Origin: Thermoanaerobacterium aotearoense
GTDB taxonomy: Bacteria; Bacillota; Thermoanaerobacteria; Thermoanaerobacterales; Thermoanaerobacteraceae
Length of the DNA: 64,000 nt
Direction of reading: 5' to 3'
Assembly (NCBI RefSeq): GCF_009905255.1
Contig: NZ_CP047602.1
Span: forward strand, 372,001-436,000
Within the stretch, counting starts at the first letter, position 1. Every line of letters begins with the position of its first letter. Positions 16,151 through 24,101 of this stretch are shown here, in pieces. The notes under the pieces were generated by a model. The model had not been told where the DNA came from. It saw nothing but the letters and a program-made list of their open reading frames with translations, and ran no database searches. A program made the translations under genes and the position numbers.

Positions 16151-16467
16151 TATTAAAAGGGAAATATAAACCTGAATATAAGGAAAAGTTGCTTAATTTA
16201 GCCAAATTTTTTACTGATAATGGCTTTGTTCCTACTGAACATGCATTGAATGAAATACTTGGGAAAACAGCTTCTGGAAGATTGCCAGATGACAAACAGA
16301 TGTTATTGGATGTATTACAAAATGGTGAAAATTATATTGAACCTAATGGCAATATAGTCAGGTATAAAAATGGCATATCAATACATATCGATAAAGAACA
16401 TGGCTGGATAATTACTATAACTCCAAGGAAACGAATAGTAAAGGAATGGAGGCGAATTAATGAGTAA
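16126..16467 (+). CDS. Toxin-like C-terminal module, probably 5' disrupted
   Basis: 113 residues from ATG 16126, but no Shine-Dalgarno precedes it and the same frame is open upstream through the repeat (reading NHASIEIDGSILKQYNEY), so the true start is unclear. The sequence (TEHALNEILGKTASGRLP, then NGENYIEPNGNIVRYKNGISIHIDKEHGWIITITPR) has the small alpha/beta look of polymorphic-toxin tips, with a basic end. It overlaps the immunity-like gene by 8 bases. Before the IS arrived, the frame may have extended left through 13912-14083. Toxin assignment is an inference from the partner gene and the shape of the protein; no catalytic residues are claimed. Confidence 0.5.
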   Translation: MEKQKGNIILKGKYKPEYKEKLLNLAKFFTDNGFVPTEHALNEILGKTASGRLPDDKQMLLDVLQNGENYIEPNGNIVRYKNGISIHIDKEHGWIITITPRKRIVKEWRRINE

Positions 16468-16732
16468 TGTCGCAATGCAATTAATAGAAATTTGTCGGAA
16501 ATATGTAAATAATAATTTAAACATAAATGAATTTATCGAAGACTTTCAAGTGCTTTATGAACAAAAGCAAGATTTATTGACAGATGAAGAAATGAGCTTG
16601 TTTGATGATATTTATATGGCTTGTGAATACTATGAACAGGATGAAAATATAAGAAATGAATATCACTTGTATATTGGAGAAAATGAATTAAGACAAAAAG
16701 TGCAAAAACTTGTAAAAAAGTTAGCAGCATAA
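16460..16732 (+). CDS. Colicin-immunity-like small acidic protein
   Basis: 90 residues, ATG 16460, preceded by GGAGGCG. An all-helical, acidic protein with IEICRKYVNNNLNINEFIEDFQVLYEQKQDLLTDEEMSLFDDIYMACEYYE and a C-terminal ENELRQKVQKLVKK helix. This pattern (short helix, 'I-x-EF...F..LY', 'LS/TDEE...D.i...c..Y', terminal E-LR-K) resembles the colicin D-immunity-like family that protects against tRNase-type toxins. It overlaps the toxin-like gene by 8 bases. A terminator follows at once, so the pair forms a two-gene unit. Confidence 0.55.
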   Translation: MSNVAMQLIEICRKYVNNNLNINEFIEDFQVLYEQKQDLLTDEEMSLFDDIYMACEYYEQDENIRNEYHLYIGENELRQKVQKLVKKLAA

Positions 16733-16735
16733 TAA

Positions 16736-16770
16736 ACCGCTAAGGCATGATAGCTAAAGCGGTATTTTTA
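16736..16770 (+). terminator. Terminator after the toxin/immunity-like pair
   Basis: ACCGCT (16736-16741) pairs with AGCGGT (16758-16763), followed by ATTTTTA. Confidence 0.65.
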
Positions 16771-16878
16771 TGCAATTAAAAGGATGAAATGATATCTGAT
16801 AAACTGCGAAAAAGTATTTTAGAAAATAACTATAAAGATAATATTTCAAATCAATAAGGACAAAATAAGATTAAAATT

Positions 16879-16908
16879 TAGACAATTTCATCAAAACTAT
16901 GTTATAAT
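16879..16908 (+). promoter_or_regulatory. ldh promoter
   Basis: TAGACA (16879-16884), 18-base spacer, TATAAT (16903-16908) with the extended TG one base upstream. Confidence 0.7.
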
Positions 16909-16948
16909 ATTATTAAAGGAAAATACATATTATTTAGGAGGCGATGTA

Positions 16949-17884
16949 ATGAGCAAGGTAGCAATAATAGGATCTGGTTTTGTAGGTGCAACATCGGCAT
17001 TTACGCTGGCATTAAGTGGGACTGTGACAGATATCGTGCTGGTGGATTTAAACAAGGACAAGGCTATAGGCGATGCACTGGACATAAGCCATGGCATACC
17101 GCTAATACAGCCTGTAAATGTGTATGCAGGTGACTACAAAGATGTGAAAGGCGCAGATGTAATAGTTGTGACAGCAGGTGCTGCTCAAAAGCCGGGAGAG
17201 ACACGGCTTGACCTTGTAAAGAAAAATACAGCCATATTTAAGTCCATGATACCTGAGCTTTTAAAGTACAATGACAAGGCCATATATTTGATTGTGACAA
17301 ATCCCGTAGATATACTGACGTACGTTACATACAAGATTTCTGGACTTCCATGGGGCAGAGTTTTTGGTTCTGGCACCGTTCTTGACAGCTCAAGGTTTAG
17401 ATACCTTTTAAGCAAGCACTGCAATATAGATCCGAGAAATGTCCACGGAAGGATAATCGGCGAGCATGGTGACACAGAGTTTGCAGCATGGAGCATAACA
17501 AACATATCGGGTATATCATTTAATGAGTACTGCAGCATATGCGGACGCGTCTGCAACACAAATTTCAGAAAGGAAGTAGAAGAAGAAGTCGTAAATGCTG
17601 CTTACAAGATAATAGACAAAAAAGGTGCTACATACTATGCTGTGGCAGTTGCAGTAAGAAGGATTGTGGAGTGCATCTTAAGAGATGAAAATTCCATCCT
17701 CACAGTATCATCTCCATTAAATGGACAGTACGGCGTGAAAGATGTTTCATTAAGCTTGCCATCTATCGTAGGCAGGAATGGCGTTGCCAGGATTTTGGAC
17801 TTGCCTTTATCTGACGAAGAAGTGGAGAAGTTTAGGCATTCAGCAAGTGTCATGGCAGATGTCATAAAACAATTAGATATATAA
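16949..17884 (+). CDS. ldh: L-lactate dehydrogenase
   Basis: 311 residues, ATG 16949 with AGGAGG 7-8 bases before it. NAD-binding GSGFVGATSAF at the N-terminus, Asp in VDLNKDKA binding the NAD ribose, substrate-specificity loop GAAQKPGETRLDLV with Gln at the lactate/malate selectivity position and the catalytic-loop Arg, VTNPVDI, and the catalytic GEHGD. The enzyme reduces pyruvate to L-lactate with NADH and is normally activated by fructose-1,6-bisphosphate in this lineage. Own promoter and terminator, so monocistronic. Confidence 0.95.
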   Translation: MSKVAIIGSGFVGATSAFTLALSGTVTDIVLVDLNKDKAIGDALDISHGIPLIQPVNVYAGDYKDVKGADVIVVTAGAAQKPGETRLDLVKKNTAIFKSMIPELLKYNDKAIYLIVTNPVDILTYVTYKISGLPWGRVFGSGTVLDSSRFRYLLSKHCNIDPRNVHGRIIGEHGDTEFAAWSITNISGISFNEYCSICGRVCNTNFRKEVEEEVVNAAYKIIDKKGATYYAVAVAVRRIVECILRDENSILTVSSPLNGQYGVKDVSLSLPSIVGRNGVARILDLPLSDEEVEKFRHSASVMADVIKQLDI

Positions 17885-17897
17885 TCAAATTATGTTG

Positions 17898-17936
17898 GGA
17901 GGCTTCACATATGTGTGGTGAGGCCTCTTTTTATGT
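17898..17936 (+). terminator. ldh terminator
   Basis: GAGGC...TCACA / TGTG...GCCTC hairpin followed by TTTTT, 17 bases after the ldh stop. Confidence 0.75.
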
Positions 17937-17980
17937 ATATAAGGGATGCAATGTGGAAAATCTAATAACGGTGATGCAAA

Positions 17981-18442
17981 ATGCAGAATATGAGCCCGCA
18001 AGAGATTATATCGAGTGCCTTTAAGAAGGCTAAAAATTACGAAGATGTGATACACAAAAAGGCAAAAGATTACGGCAAAAACATACCGGATAGTCAAGTT
18101 AAAGGAGTATTGAAACAGATAGAGATTACTGCCTTAAACCATGTAGACAAGATTGTCGCTGCTGAAAAGACGATGCAGATAGATTCCCTCGTGAAGAAAA
18201 ATATGTCTTATGATATGATGGATGCATTGCAGGATATAGAGAAGGATTTGATAAATCAGCAGATGTTCTACAACGAAAATCTAATAAACATAACCAATCC
18301 GTATGTGAGGCAGATATTCACTCAGATGAGGGATGATGAGATGCGATTTATCACTATCATACAGCAGAACATAGAATCGTTAAAGTCAAAGCCGACTGAG
18401 CCCAACAGCATAGTATATACGACGCCGAGGGAAAATAAATGA
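17981..18442 (+). CDS. Helical protein of unknown function
   Basis: 153 residues, ATG 17981. All-helical, with no membrane segment: residues about 5-30 and 40-65 are amphipathic, then QDIEKDLINQQMFYNENLINITNPYVRQIFTQMRDDEMRFITIIQQNIESL, a pattern (E...H/E spaced in long helices) reminiscent of ferritin-like or spore-coat CotF-like bundles, but I cannot assign the family. Its stop overlaps the ATG of the following FAD oxidoreductase by 4 bases (ATGA), so the two are translationally coupled. Confidence 0.65.
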   Translation: MQNMSPQEIISSAFKKAKNYEDVIHKKAKDYGKNIPDSQVKGVLKQIEITALNHVDKIVAAEKTMQIDSLVKKNMSYDMMDALQDIEKDLINQQMFYNENLINITNPYVRQIFTQMRDDEMRFITIIQQNIESLKSKPTEPNSIVYTTPRENK

Positions 18443-19515
18443 AAGTAGCTATTATAGGAGCAGGCTCGGCAGGCTTAACTGCAGCTATAAGGCTTGAATC
18501 TTATGGGATAAAGCCTGATATATTTGAGAGAAAATCGAAAGTCGGCGATGCTTTTAACCATGTAGGAGGACTTTTAAATGTCATAAATAGGCCAATAAAT
18601 GATCCTTTAGAGTATCTAAAAAATAACTTTGATGTAGCTATTGCACCGCTTAACAACATAGACAAGATTGTGATGCATGGGCCAACAGTCACTCGCACAA
18701 TTAAAGGCAGAAGGCTTGGATACTTTATGCTGAAAGGGCAAGGAGAATTGTCAGTAGAAAGCCAACTATACAAGAAATTAAAGACAAATGTCAATTTTGA
18801 TGTCCACGCAGACTACAAGAACCTAAAGGAAATTTATGATTATGTCATTGTAGCAACTGGAAATCATCAGATACCAAATGAGTTAGGATGTTGGCAGACG
18901 CTTGTTGATACGAGGCTTAAAATTGCTGAGGTAATCGGTAAATTCGACCCGAATGCGCTTATAATGTGGATGAATACAGTCTACTGCAAAAGCGGTTATG
19001 TATACCTCGCTCCTTTTGATGATAAAAGGGCCGTTTTAGCGCTTATAGTTCCTTACATCACAAAGGAGGAAATAGACAGGTATTGGGAGACGTTTTTAAA
19101 AATAGAGAAGATCGGCTATGACGTAGTAAGTGTGTACGACTATGAGCATATATCAGGCAATGCGTTTCCGCATACATACGAAAACATGTACTTTGTAGGC
19201 AATGCAGGAGGGGCCATAGAGCCATTCTTGGGTTTTGGTCAGTTTGCATCAATTTTAGGTGGCGCTTTGGCAGCAAAAAGCATCGCAACAGGTTGCAACT
19301 TTGAAAATGAAATGGCGTATCTTACAAATGCAAATTTAAAACTTTTAGAGTTCAGGAAAGCCATCGACACGGTAGATAACGATAAGATAGACAGGCTTAT
19401 AAAGTTTTTGACAACGCCACTCATAAAGCAGCTTATTTACGATACAAATTTTAACATAGTAAAGTATTCTTCATTCATAATACGGTACGCTGTCAATGAA
19501 TTATTTAAGTTTTAA
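18439..19515 (+). CDS. FAD-dependent oxidoreductase (geranylgeranyl reductase-like), copy 1
   Basis: 358 residues. The N-terminal Rossmann motif IIGAGSAGLTAAIRLE binds FAD; YVIVATGN is the ATG strand; MYFVGNAGGAIEPFLGFGQFASILGGALAAKSIATG is the second FAD-contacting motif and helix as in geranylgeranyl reductase/halogenase-like flavoproteins. Such enzymes reduce or hydroxylate isoprenoid or other small substrates; the substrate here is unknown. It is followed after 35 bases by a paralogue of almost the same length and layout. No membrane segments. Confidence 0.75.
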   Translation: MKVAIIGAGSAGLTAAIRLESYGIKPDIFERKSKVGDAFNHVGGLLNVINRPINDPLEYLKNNFDVAIAPLNNIDKIVMHGPTVTRTIKGRRLGYFMLKGQGELSVESQLYKKLKTNVNFDVHADYKNLKEIYDYVIVATGNHQIPNELGCWQTLVDTRLKIAEVIGKFDPNALIMWMNTVYCKSGYVYLAPFDDKRAVLALIVPYITKEEIDRYWETFLKIEKIGYDVVSVYDYEHISGNAFPHTYENMYFVGNAGGAIEPFLGFGQFASILGGALAAKSIATGCNFENEMAYLTNANLKLLEFRKAIDTVDNDKIDRLIKFLTTPLIKQLIYDTNFNIVKYSSFIIRYAVNELFKF

Positions 19516-19550
19516 TGTTGATAAAAACTACATGAAAGGAATTTTAGGCT

Positions 19551-20606
19551 ATGAAAGTTGCCATAATAGGAGCAGGGATATCAGGGCTCGCATGTGCTCA
19601 TGAGCTTGAAAGACTTGGAATAACGTGTGTGATTTTTGAGAGAAAAAATGCTATAGGGACGATTCAGCCTAACATCGGTTCATTTTTAAACATGGAAGAT
19701 AGGCCGATTAAAGATCCCGTTTACTACTTTAGGCGTACTTATGGCATATCATTGACGCCTGTTGAGAAGATGACTCAAATCATCATGCATTCTCCAAAGT
19801 ACACTTCATCAGTAAAAGGAAATCATGGGTATTTCGTCTTGAGAAGCAAAGATGCGGATTCACTTGACAATCAGTTGGCAAGAGGCGTAAAGTCAAAGGT
19901 AAACTTTAATGCAGACCCTGATTACAAAGAACTTTCAAGGGAATTTGACTTTGTAGTAGTGGCTACTGGAAATTCTGGGATACTGGAAAAGCTTACAGAG
20001 TGGAGAACCACCGTTACTACGTGGATAAAAGGTGCCACAATCTTAGGAAATTTTGAACCACATACGGCAGAGATGTGGTTTAACACTGATTACGCAAGAT
20101 CTGGGTACGGATACATCATGCCTTTTGATAAGACTAAAGCATCTTTAGGGCTTATAACGACATACTTACAGCACGGTGAATTAGACAGTCTATGGCAGCT
20201 TTTTTTAAAAACTGAGAGATTTAGCTATGAGATGGTGGAGACCTATGAATTGGAACTAAATACAGGTATTGCTAAACAGCACAAAATCGACAATGTATAT
20301 TTCGTTGGAAATGCCGCTGGATTTTTAGATCCACTTTTAGGGCTCGGAGCATTTCACGCTTTAGAAAGCGGTATTTACGCTGCAAGATCAATTGCAACAG
20401 GTGAAGACTATGAAAAAATGGTCAAAACTATAACTGATAAAGTACAAATGCTTTCAGATTACAGAGATAAACTGGATAAATTCAGTAACAGCGATTATGA
20501 CAGAATGGTTAAGATATTAGGCATGCCGCTTATTAGGCATATAGTGTATAATACAAACATAGACGTGATAAAGTACGGGCACACCATGCTGAAGTTTATA
20601 AAGTAA
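19551..20606 (+). CDS. FAD-dependent oxidoreductase (geranylgeranyl reductase-like), copy 2
   Basis: 351 residues, ATG 19551 after GAAAGGA. Paralogue of the preceding gene: IIGAGISGLACAHELERLGI, FDFVVVATGNSG, and VYFVGNAAGFLDPLLGLGAFHALESGIYAARSIATG occupy the same positions, and shared blocks such as IFERK, NRPI/DRPI-x-DP and the MP-LIRHI-YNTN end show a tandem duplication. The two have diverged considerably, so they may act on different substrates or as a heteromer. Confidence 0.75.
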   Translation: MKVAIIGAGISGLACAHELERLGITCVIFERKNAIGTIQPNIGSFLNMEDRPIKDPVYYFRRTYGISLTPVEKMTQIIMHSPKYTSSVKGNHGYFVLRSKDADSLDNQLARGVKSKVNFNADPDYKELSREFDFVVVATGNSGILEKLTEWRTTVTTWIKGATILGNFEPHTAEMWFNTDYARSGYGYIMPFDKTKASLGLITTYLQHGELDSLWQLFLKTERFSYEMVETYELELNTGIAKQHKIDNVYFVGNAAGFLDPLLGLGAFHALESGIYAARSIATGEDYEKMVKTITDKVQMLSDYRDKLDKFSNSDYDRMVKILGMPLIRHIVYNTNIDVIKYGHTMLKFIK

Positions 20607-20644
20607 AAGCTTAAAAGGCTAAAGTCACCTTTTAAGCTTTTTTT
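20607..20644. terminator. Bidirectional terminator
   Basis: A 13-bp perfect stem, AAAGCTTAAAAGG (from 20606) / CCTTTTAAGCTTT (to 20640), with T-run on the plus strand, between convergent genes. Confidence 0.85.
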
Positions 20645-21072
20645 CATAGGTTCCACAGAGATAGTCCTGTGTAGTCGTCATCGACCCTTTCTAAGTTGTT
20701 TTCGCCGTAATCTACGATGACAAATTCAGCAGCGAATATTTTTGTGCCTTCCATGAGATGACCGCCAAAGGCATTTCCGTTTTCATCAGCAAGAATTATA
20801 TGTACATGGGGAAATGGCTTGCCATCTTTTAAGGATATATTTCCTATGGCACTTAGTATTTCCATGTGTTCGTTTTTCTCGATAAATTTGTACTCTTTTG
20901 TAGATTGGTTAAAGTAGCCGAAACGAGCCTTTTTTACTGCACCTATAATCCTTATCTCACCAGATCTTATATTCTCATTTGTTATGAAATTTGTTATCTC
21001 CTGTAAAAGATCGTTATCGTACTTAAAGCGTCCCATAAACCTTCTTTTCACATCTATATTAATATGACCCAT
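20644..21072 (-). CDS. PPC-domain (DUF296) protein
   Basis: 142 residues, ATG at 21072 with AAGGAGG upstream. A single PPC domain: N-terminal FMGRFKYDNDLLQEITNFI, GEIRIIGAVKKARFGYF, and the signature PHVHIILADENGNAFGGHLMEGT with the HxH metal site. In plants the PPC domain accompanies AT-hooks; the bacterial stand-alone form is a trimer of uncertain function, often treated as DNA-binding. No operon partner. A cre-like sequence lies in its leader. Confidence 0.85.
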   Translation of the reverse strand: MGHINIDVKRRFMGRFKYDNDLLQEITNFITNENIRSGEIRIIGAVKKARFGYFNQSTKEYKFIEKNEHMEILSAIGNISLKDGKPFPHVHIILADENGNAFGGHLMEGTKIFAAEFVIVDYGENNLERVDDDYTGLSLWNL

Positions 21073-21097
21073 ACAAAAACCTCCTTAATTGAATTTA

Positions 21098-21111
21098 TGT
21101 GAGCGCTGTCA
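21098..21111 (-). promoter_or_regulatory. cre-like (CcpA) site, weak
   Basis: TGTGAGCGCTGTCA differs at one position from the usual TGWAANCGNTNWCA consensus and lies 26 bases before the PPC-domain start; an extended -10 (TGGTATAAT, minus strand) is further upstream. Confidence 0.35.
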
Positions 21112-21220
21112 CTGCATTAATTCTCATACATATTATACCACAGCATATTCTGAAAAAATATGTCAATGAGTCTTTTTGTGAATATAATAGTACAAAAATT
21201 GAATGAAAGGTTGTGTTACA

Positions 21221-21571
21221 ATGCCGTATTGCCCATCTGGAAGGTATTACACAGTAGAGCCCGGTGATACATTGTGGCTTATATCTCAGAAGATAAATAG
21301 ACCTGTAGATGACATTATAAGAGTGAATCCTGGCATAGATCCAAATAGATTGATGGTAGGACAAGTAATATGTTTGCCGTCCATAATACCTTATGGCAAA
21401 ACGACAGAATGCCCAACAGGAATATACTGGGAAGTAGCACCTGGAGATACCCTTTATAAAATCGCAAAAACTGTAGGCACTACTGTCGATAAAATTCTCG
21501 CCCTAAACCCATATATAGATCCAAATAACCTTGTAGTAGGGCAAGTGATATGCTTGCCTTCACCAGGATAA
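21221..21571 (+). CDS. Two-LysM-domain protein
   Basis: 116 residues from ATG 21221, preceded by GAAAGGTTG; an in-frame ATG at 21203 lacks a ribosome binding site. The protein is two LysM repeats: YYTVEPGDTLWLISQKINRPVDDIIRVNPGIDPNRLMVGQVICLP and YWEVAPGDTLYKIAKTVGTTVDKILALNPYIDPNNLVVGQVICLP, each with the ICLP ending. LysM binds GlcNAc-containing polymers such as peptidoglycan. There is no classical signal peptide, as in SafA-like spore or cytoplasmic LysM proteins, so a sporulation role is possible. Confidence 0.85.
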   Translation: MPYCPSGRYYTVEPGDTLWLISQKINRPVDDIIRVNPGIDPNRLMVGQVICLPSIIPYGKTTECPTGIYWEVAPGDTLYKIAKTVGTTVDKILALNPYIDPNNLVVGQVICLPSPG

Positions 21572-21672
21572 AATTAATATGGGCAAAGTAGCATATACAT
21601 GAGAAAAATTTATTTAAGCTGCAGAGTTAAATTTTAATCATTATATAAATTTTAAAATTAATCAATATATAA

Positions 21673-21701
21673 TTGTATAAATTAATTAATGATTGTATAA
21701 T
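21673..21701 (+). promoter_or_regulatory. Promoter and likely autoregulatory site of the Phd/PIN pair
   Basis: TTGTAT (21673-21678), 17 bases, TATAAT (21696-21701). The nonamer ATTGTATAA occurs twice at a 20-base interval (21672 and 21692), a plausible pair of antitoxin half-sites. Confidence 0.55.
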
Positions 21702-21723
21702 GTAATTAGAGGAGGTGCTTTAT

Positions 21724-21957
21724 ATGATAGTTAATGCCACAGAATTCAAAACAAGAGCAGGAAAATACTTGGATATTGTGGAAAAAGAGGAGATAATAAT
21801 AACGCGAAATGGTAAAGAAGTAGCAAAATTAGTGCCTATAAGAAAAGATGGCACTCCAAATGCTGATTTTTTATATGGTTTATTATCAAACTGTGAAAAT
21901 AAAGATGTAACAAAAGAACAAATTAGAGCTGAAAGGATAAATGAGAAATACAAATAA
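21724..21957 (+). CDS. Phd/YefM-family antitoxin
   Basis: 77 residues from ATG 21724, with AGGAGG 8 bases before it; the GTG at 21715 is too close to that site. The N-terminus MIVNATEFKTRAGKYLDIVEKEEIIITRNGKEVAKLVPI is a complete Phd fold, which binds DNA and represses its own operon; the C-terminal tail (KEQIRAERINEKYK) would bind and block the toxin. The downstream PIN gene is the likely toxin, although the 138-base gap is much longer than usual for such pairs. Confidence 0.85.
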   Translation: MIVNATEFKTRAGKYLDIVEKEEIIITRNGKEVAKLVPIRKDGTPNADFLYGLLSNCENKDVTKEQIRAERINEKYK

Positions 21958-22041
21958 TCTTACCTAAATGGCGAGCCGCTGTAAGTGAATTTGTGAAAAA
22001 TACAAGTTTTGCTGTATAGATAGACAAAGAGAGGGGGTAAA

Positions 22042-22089
22042 GCACATTCATCTCCATAGATAATATTGCATGATTGGAGATGAATGTGC
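22042..22089 (+). promoter_or_regulatory. Perfect 14-bp hairpin before the toxin gene
   Basis: GCACATTCATCTCC (22042-22055) and its exact complement (22076-22089) flank a 20-base loop. The right arm holds GGAGA, the only near Shine-Dalgarno, and the first possible ATG (22084). A second, exposed purine run GAGGGGGT is just left of the hairpin. The structure would hide the toxin's start in the mRNA. Confidence 0.65.
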
Positions 22090-22095
22090 AAATTG

Positions 22096-22521
22096 ATGAA
22101 AATATTGATTGATACGAATGTTATACTTGATGTATTGCTAAAAAGAGAGCCTTTTGCTAAGGATGCATATACTATATTTAAAATGGCAGATGAAAAGGTC
22201 GTAACAGCATATATATCTGCATTTGCAGTTACGGATATATATTATTTTATCAATAAAAATCTCAATCATGATACTTGTATAAAAGCCATTAAAGCATTAT
22301 TTAATATCATGAATGTGGTAAGTGTAGCAAAGCAAGATATAGAAAAAGCGATGGCCCTTTCAGAATTTAATGATTTAGAAGATGCCTTACAACTACAATC
22401 GTTAAAAAAGATTAAAGGCAATTTTATAGTAACGAGAGATGAAAAATTTCAAAAGTTGACTGATAAGGCAATTTCACCTGGAGATTTTGTACAAAGGGCA
22501 CTAAAAAGTTTTAAAGATTAA
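22096..22521 (+). CDS. PIN-domain toxin-like RNase (VapC family)
   Basis: 141 residues from ATG 22096 (MKILIDTNVILDVLL); ATG 22084 in the same frame would add four residues. The first acidic site is Asp in LIDTNVILD; the others are in the central Glu/Asp segment (SEFNDLEDALQ) and near the end, IVTRDEKF. PIN toxins are Mg2+-dependent RNases, often cutting tRNA or rRNA. Partner of the upstream Phd-type antitoxin. Removal of the 22042-22089 hairpin would leave GAGGGGGT about 12 bases from ATG 22096, so the hairpin looks inserted. Confidence 0.75.
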   Translation: MKILIDTNVILDVLLKREPFAKDAYTIFKMADEKVVTAYISAFAVTDIYYFINKNLNHDTCIKAIKALFNIMNVVSVAKQDIEKAMALSEFNDLEDALQLQSLKKIKGNFIVTRDEKFQKLTDKAISPGDFVQRALKSFKD

Positions 22522-22588
22522 AGTTGCCAAAATAAATTTTCAAATTTCAAAGATGATAAATTCAAGCAAAAAAATTTTTAACATTAAC

Positions 22589-22644
22589 TTGACAATCATC
22601 ATTGGCAGTTATATAATTAAATTAAACAAATGTTAACGTGAACA
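22589..22644 (+). promoter_or_regulatory. uxaC operon promoter with overlapping downstream operator
   Basis: Consensus TTGACA (22589-22594), 17 bases, TATAAT (22612-22617). The near-palindrome TGTTAACGTGAACA (22631-22644) lies just after the expected transcription start, an ideal repression site for the LacI-family regulator encoded two genes on. Confidence 0.75.
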
Positions 22645-22669
22645 AAAATTTCGTGGGAGAGCTGATTTT

Positions 22670-24070
22670 ATGAAGAATTTTATGGATGAAGATTTTCTAT
22701 TAGACAACGAAGTTGCTGTTAAACTATTTCATGATTATGCTTCAAAGATGCCTATATTTGATTTTCACTGTCATTTGAATCCTAAAGATATTTACGAAGA
22801 CAAAAAATTTAAAAACATCACGGAAGTTTGGCTATATGGCGATCACTATAAATGGAGACTTATGAGAAGCAATGGCGTCGATGAAAAGTATATTACAGGT
22901 GATGCTGATGATTACAGCAAATTTTTAGAGTTTGCAAAGACTATGCCTATGGCTATCGGCAATCCTGTTTTTCATTGGACACATTTAGAGCTTCAGCGGT
23001 ACTTTGGCGTCAATGAGCTTCTAAATGAGAAAACAGCTCCAATGATATGGGAAAAAGTTAACGCTGTATTAAATAGCAGCGATTTCAGTGTAAGAAACAT
23101 CATTAAGAATTCAAACGTAAAGATATTGTGTACAACAGATGATCCGACAGATAGCCTTGAGTATCACAAACTTTTGAGAGATGATGAAAGCTTTAGTGTA
23201 AAGGTTTTGCCTGCATTTAGACCTGACAAGGGTATAAACATTGACAAGGACGATTTTAAAGACTGGGTCAAAAAGCTTGAAGAAGCAAGTGGAATGGCCA
23301 TTGAAGATTACCAGGATTACTTAGATGCATTGAATTCACGACTGGAGTACTTTGACAGCTTAGGATGCAGGCTGTCAGATCACGCTCTCGACTTTGTAGC
23401 TTATGAAGAGTCTTCTGATGAAGAAGTCGATGGTATATTCAAAAAAGCCTTGAATGGAGAGAAACTTTCTCAAATCGAGATAGATAAGTTTAAGACGAAT
23501 ATACTTCAATTCTTAGGAAGAAAGTACAAAGAGCTTGGATGGGCCATGCAGCTTCACATTGCAGCATTGAGGAATACAAATACCAGGATGTTTGAAAACT
23601 TAGGACCTGACACAGGTTACGACTCCATAAATGATGTTAATATAGCTTATCCGTTATCTAAGCTTTTGGATTCATTAGAAGCTACAGGAGAACTTCCTAA
23701 GACCATATTGTACACATTAAACCCAAAGGACAACTACGTTTTGGCAACCCTCATGGGAAGCTTCCAAGGAGAAGGGATTCCAGGGAAAATGCAATTTGGC
23801 TCTGCATGGTGGTTTAATGACAACATCGATGGAATGAGGGAGCAGATGAGGACGCTGGCAAATGTAGGACTTTTAAGCAAATTCGTTGGAATGGTTACTG
23901 ATTCGAGAAGTTTTCTATCATACCCAAGACATGAATACTTTAGAAGGATACTGTGCAACTTGATTGGACAGTGGGTAGATAAAGGTGAGGTTCCTTACGA
24001 TATAGATTTATTAGGGAAGATAGTTGAAGACATTTCTTATAACAATGCGGTAAATTATTTTGGAGTATAG
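22670..24070 (+). CDS. uxaC: Uronate (glucuronate/galacturonate) isomerase
   Basis: 466 residues, ATG 22670, with GGGAGAG upstream. Metal-dependent amidohydrolase-fold signature IFDFHCHLNPKDIYEDKKF near the N-terminus and, towards the end, YVLATLMGSFQ, GKMQFGSAWWFNDN and FVGMVTDSRSFLSYPRHEYFRRILCNLIG, all diagnostic for UxaC. The enzyme converts D-galacturonate to D-tagaturonate and D-glucuronate to D-fructuronate, the first cytoplasmic step of hexuronate use. It is the first gene of a long pectin operon, behind a strong promoter and operator. Confidence 0.95.
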   Translation: MKNFMDEDFLLDNEVAVKLFHDYASKMPIFDFHCHLNPKDIYEDKKFKNITEVWLYGDHYKWRLMRSNGVDEKYITGDADDYSKFLEFAKTMPMAIGNPVFHWTHLELQRYFGVNELLNEKTAPMIWEKVNAVLNSSDFSVRNIIKNSNVKILCTTDDPTDSLEYHKLLRDDESFSVKVLPAFRPDKGINIDKDDFKDWVKKLEEASGMAIEDYQDYLDALNSRLEYFDSLGCRLSDHALDFVAYEESSDEEVDGIFKKALNGEKLSQIEIDKFKTNILQFLGRKYKELGWAMQLHIAALRNTNTRMFENLGPDTGYDSINDVNIAYPLSKLLDSLEATGELPKTILYTLNPKDNYVLATLMGSFQGEGIPGKMQFGSAWWFNDNIDGMREQMRTLANVGLLSKFVGMVTDSRSFLSYPRHEYFRRILCNLIGQWVDKGEVPYDIDLLGKIVEDISYNNAVNYFGV

Positions 24071-24101
24071 TCTTCTATAATGAATGTGGAAGGTGCTTAA
24101 G

